A stretch of 29,962 nucleotides of DNA from an uncultured Candidatus Melainabacteria bacterium (GTDB taxonomy: Bacteria > Cyanobacteriota > Vampirovibrionia > Gastranaerophilales > Gastranaerophilaceae): the NCBI GenBank assembly GCA_934700385.1, contig CAKUXO010000019.1:1-29962 (forward strand), read 5' to 3'. Of the stretch, positions 29,943 through 29,962 are shown one piece after another. Every line of letters begins with the position of its first letter. The first letter of the stretch is position 1. Position numbers and translations under genes: made by a program. The notes under the pieces were generated by a model. That model was not told the DNA's origin. It saw only the letters and a program-made list of their open reading frames with translations, and made no database searches.

Positions 29943-29962
29943 CATGAAAATATGAACAAGAG

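Overview
The window is low-GC (roughly 30% by eye) and densely coded on both strands, from a bacterium whose envelope proteins carry Sec signal peptides. The order infA-rpmJ-rpsM-rpsK-rpsD-rpoA-rplQ-truA-rplM-rpsI, with truA, rplM and rpsI joined directly to rplQ, resembles cyanobacterial-type gene order. The host-style AT-rich coding and the large FHA/coiled-coil protein would fit a non-photosynthetic relative such as the gut Vampirovibrionia/Gastranaerophilales. This placement is an inference from layout and composition; no marker search was possible.

Left part (1-9004): the 3' two thirds of dnaE (DNA polymerase III alpha, cut by the window edge) meets a minus-strand operon. That operon encodes a 1099-residue protein combining coiled coil, FHA domain and calpain-like cysteine protease, then a tightly coupled 98-residue protein of unknown function, then a small membrane protein with a ComEA-like helix-hairpin-helix. 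Divergent from it is an ilvA-ridA pair (threonine deaminase and the enamine deaminase that clears its reactive product), closed by a clear terminator. An 82-residue unknown protein and an isochorismatase-family hydrolase follow on the minus strand.

Middle (9060-14179): a ten-gene translation/transcription operon on the minus strand, from a good promoter before infA to a strong hairpin terminator after rpsI. The window adds rpmJ (13775-13888), a 37-codon gene easily missed.

14394-21356: a UbiA-type prenyltransferase with a PEBP/YbhB protein, a small unknown gene, a GH38 alpha-mannosidase, a degenerate leucine-rich-repeat protein, and a tandem pair of exported paralogues that share a Leu-Trp-Asn motif and a TolC-like helical C-terminus.

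21414-28853: a surface-glycan region. After a divergent GT2 glycosyltransferase comes a compact plus-strand operon: a WxcM/FdtA-like cupin, a ketoacyl-ACP synthase III, a dedicated acyl carrier protein, a NeuD/PglD-like acyltransferase, a GH43-type beta-propeller protein, a FemAB-like N-acyltransferase, UDP-glucuronate decarboxylase and UDP-glucose 6-dehydrogenase. Together these look like a pathway that makes UDP-xylose or a derived sugar and decorates a sugar with an acyl group made on its own carrier protein. This operon and the FHA-calpain operon are the most unusual systems in the window.

28854-29962: a compositionally distinct, GC-richer non-coding stretch with a large nested palindrome and degenerate direct repeats, then a RelB/DinJ-YafQ type II toxin-antitoxin module with a recognisable promoter and iterated operator sequences.
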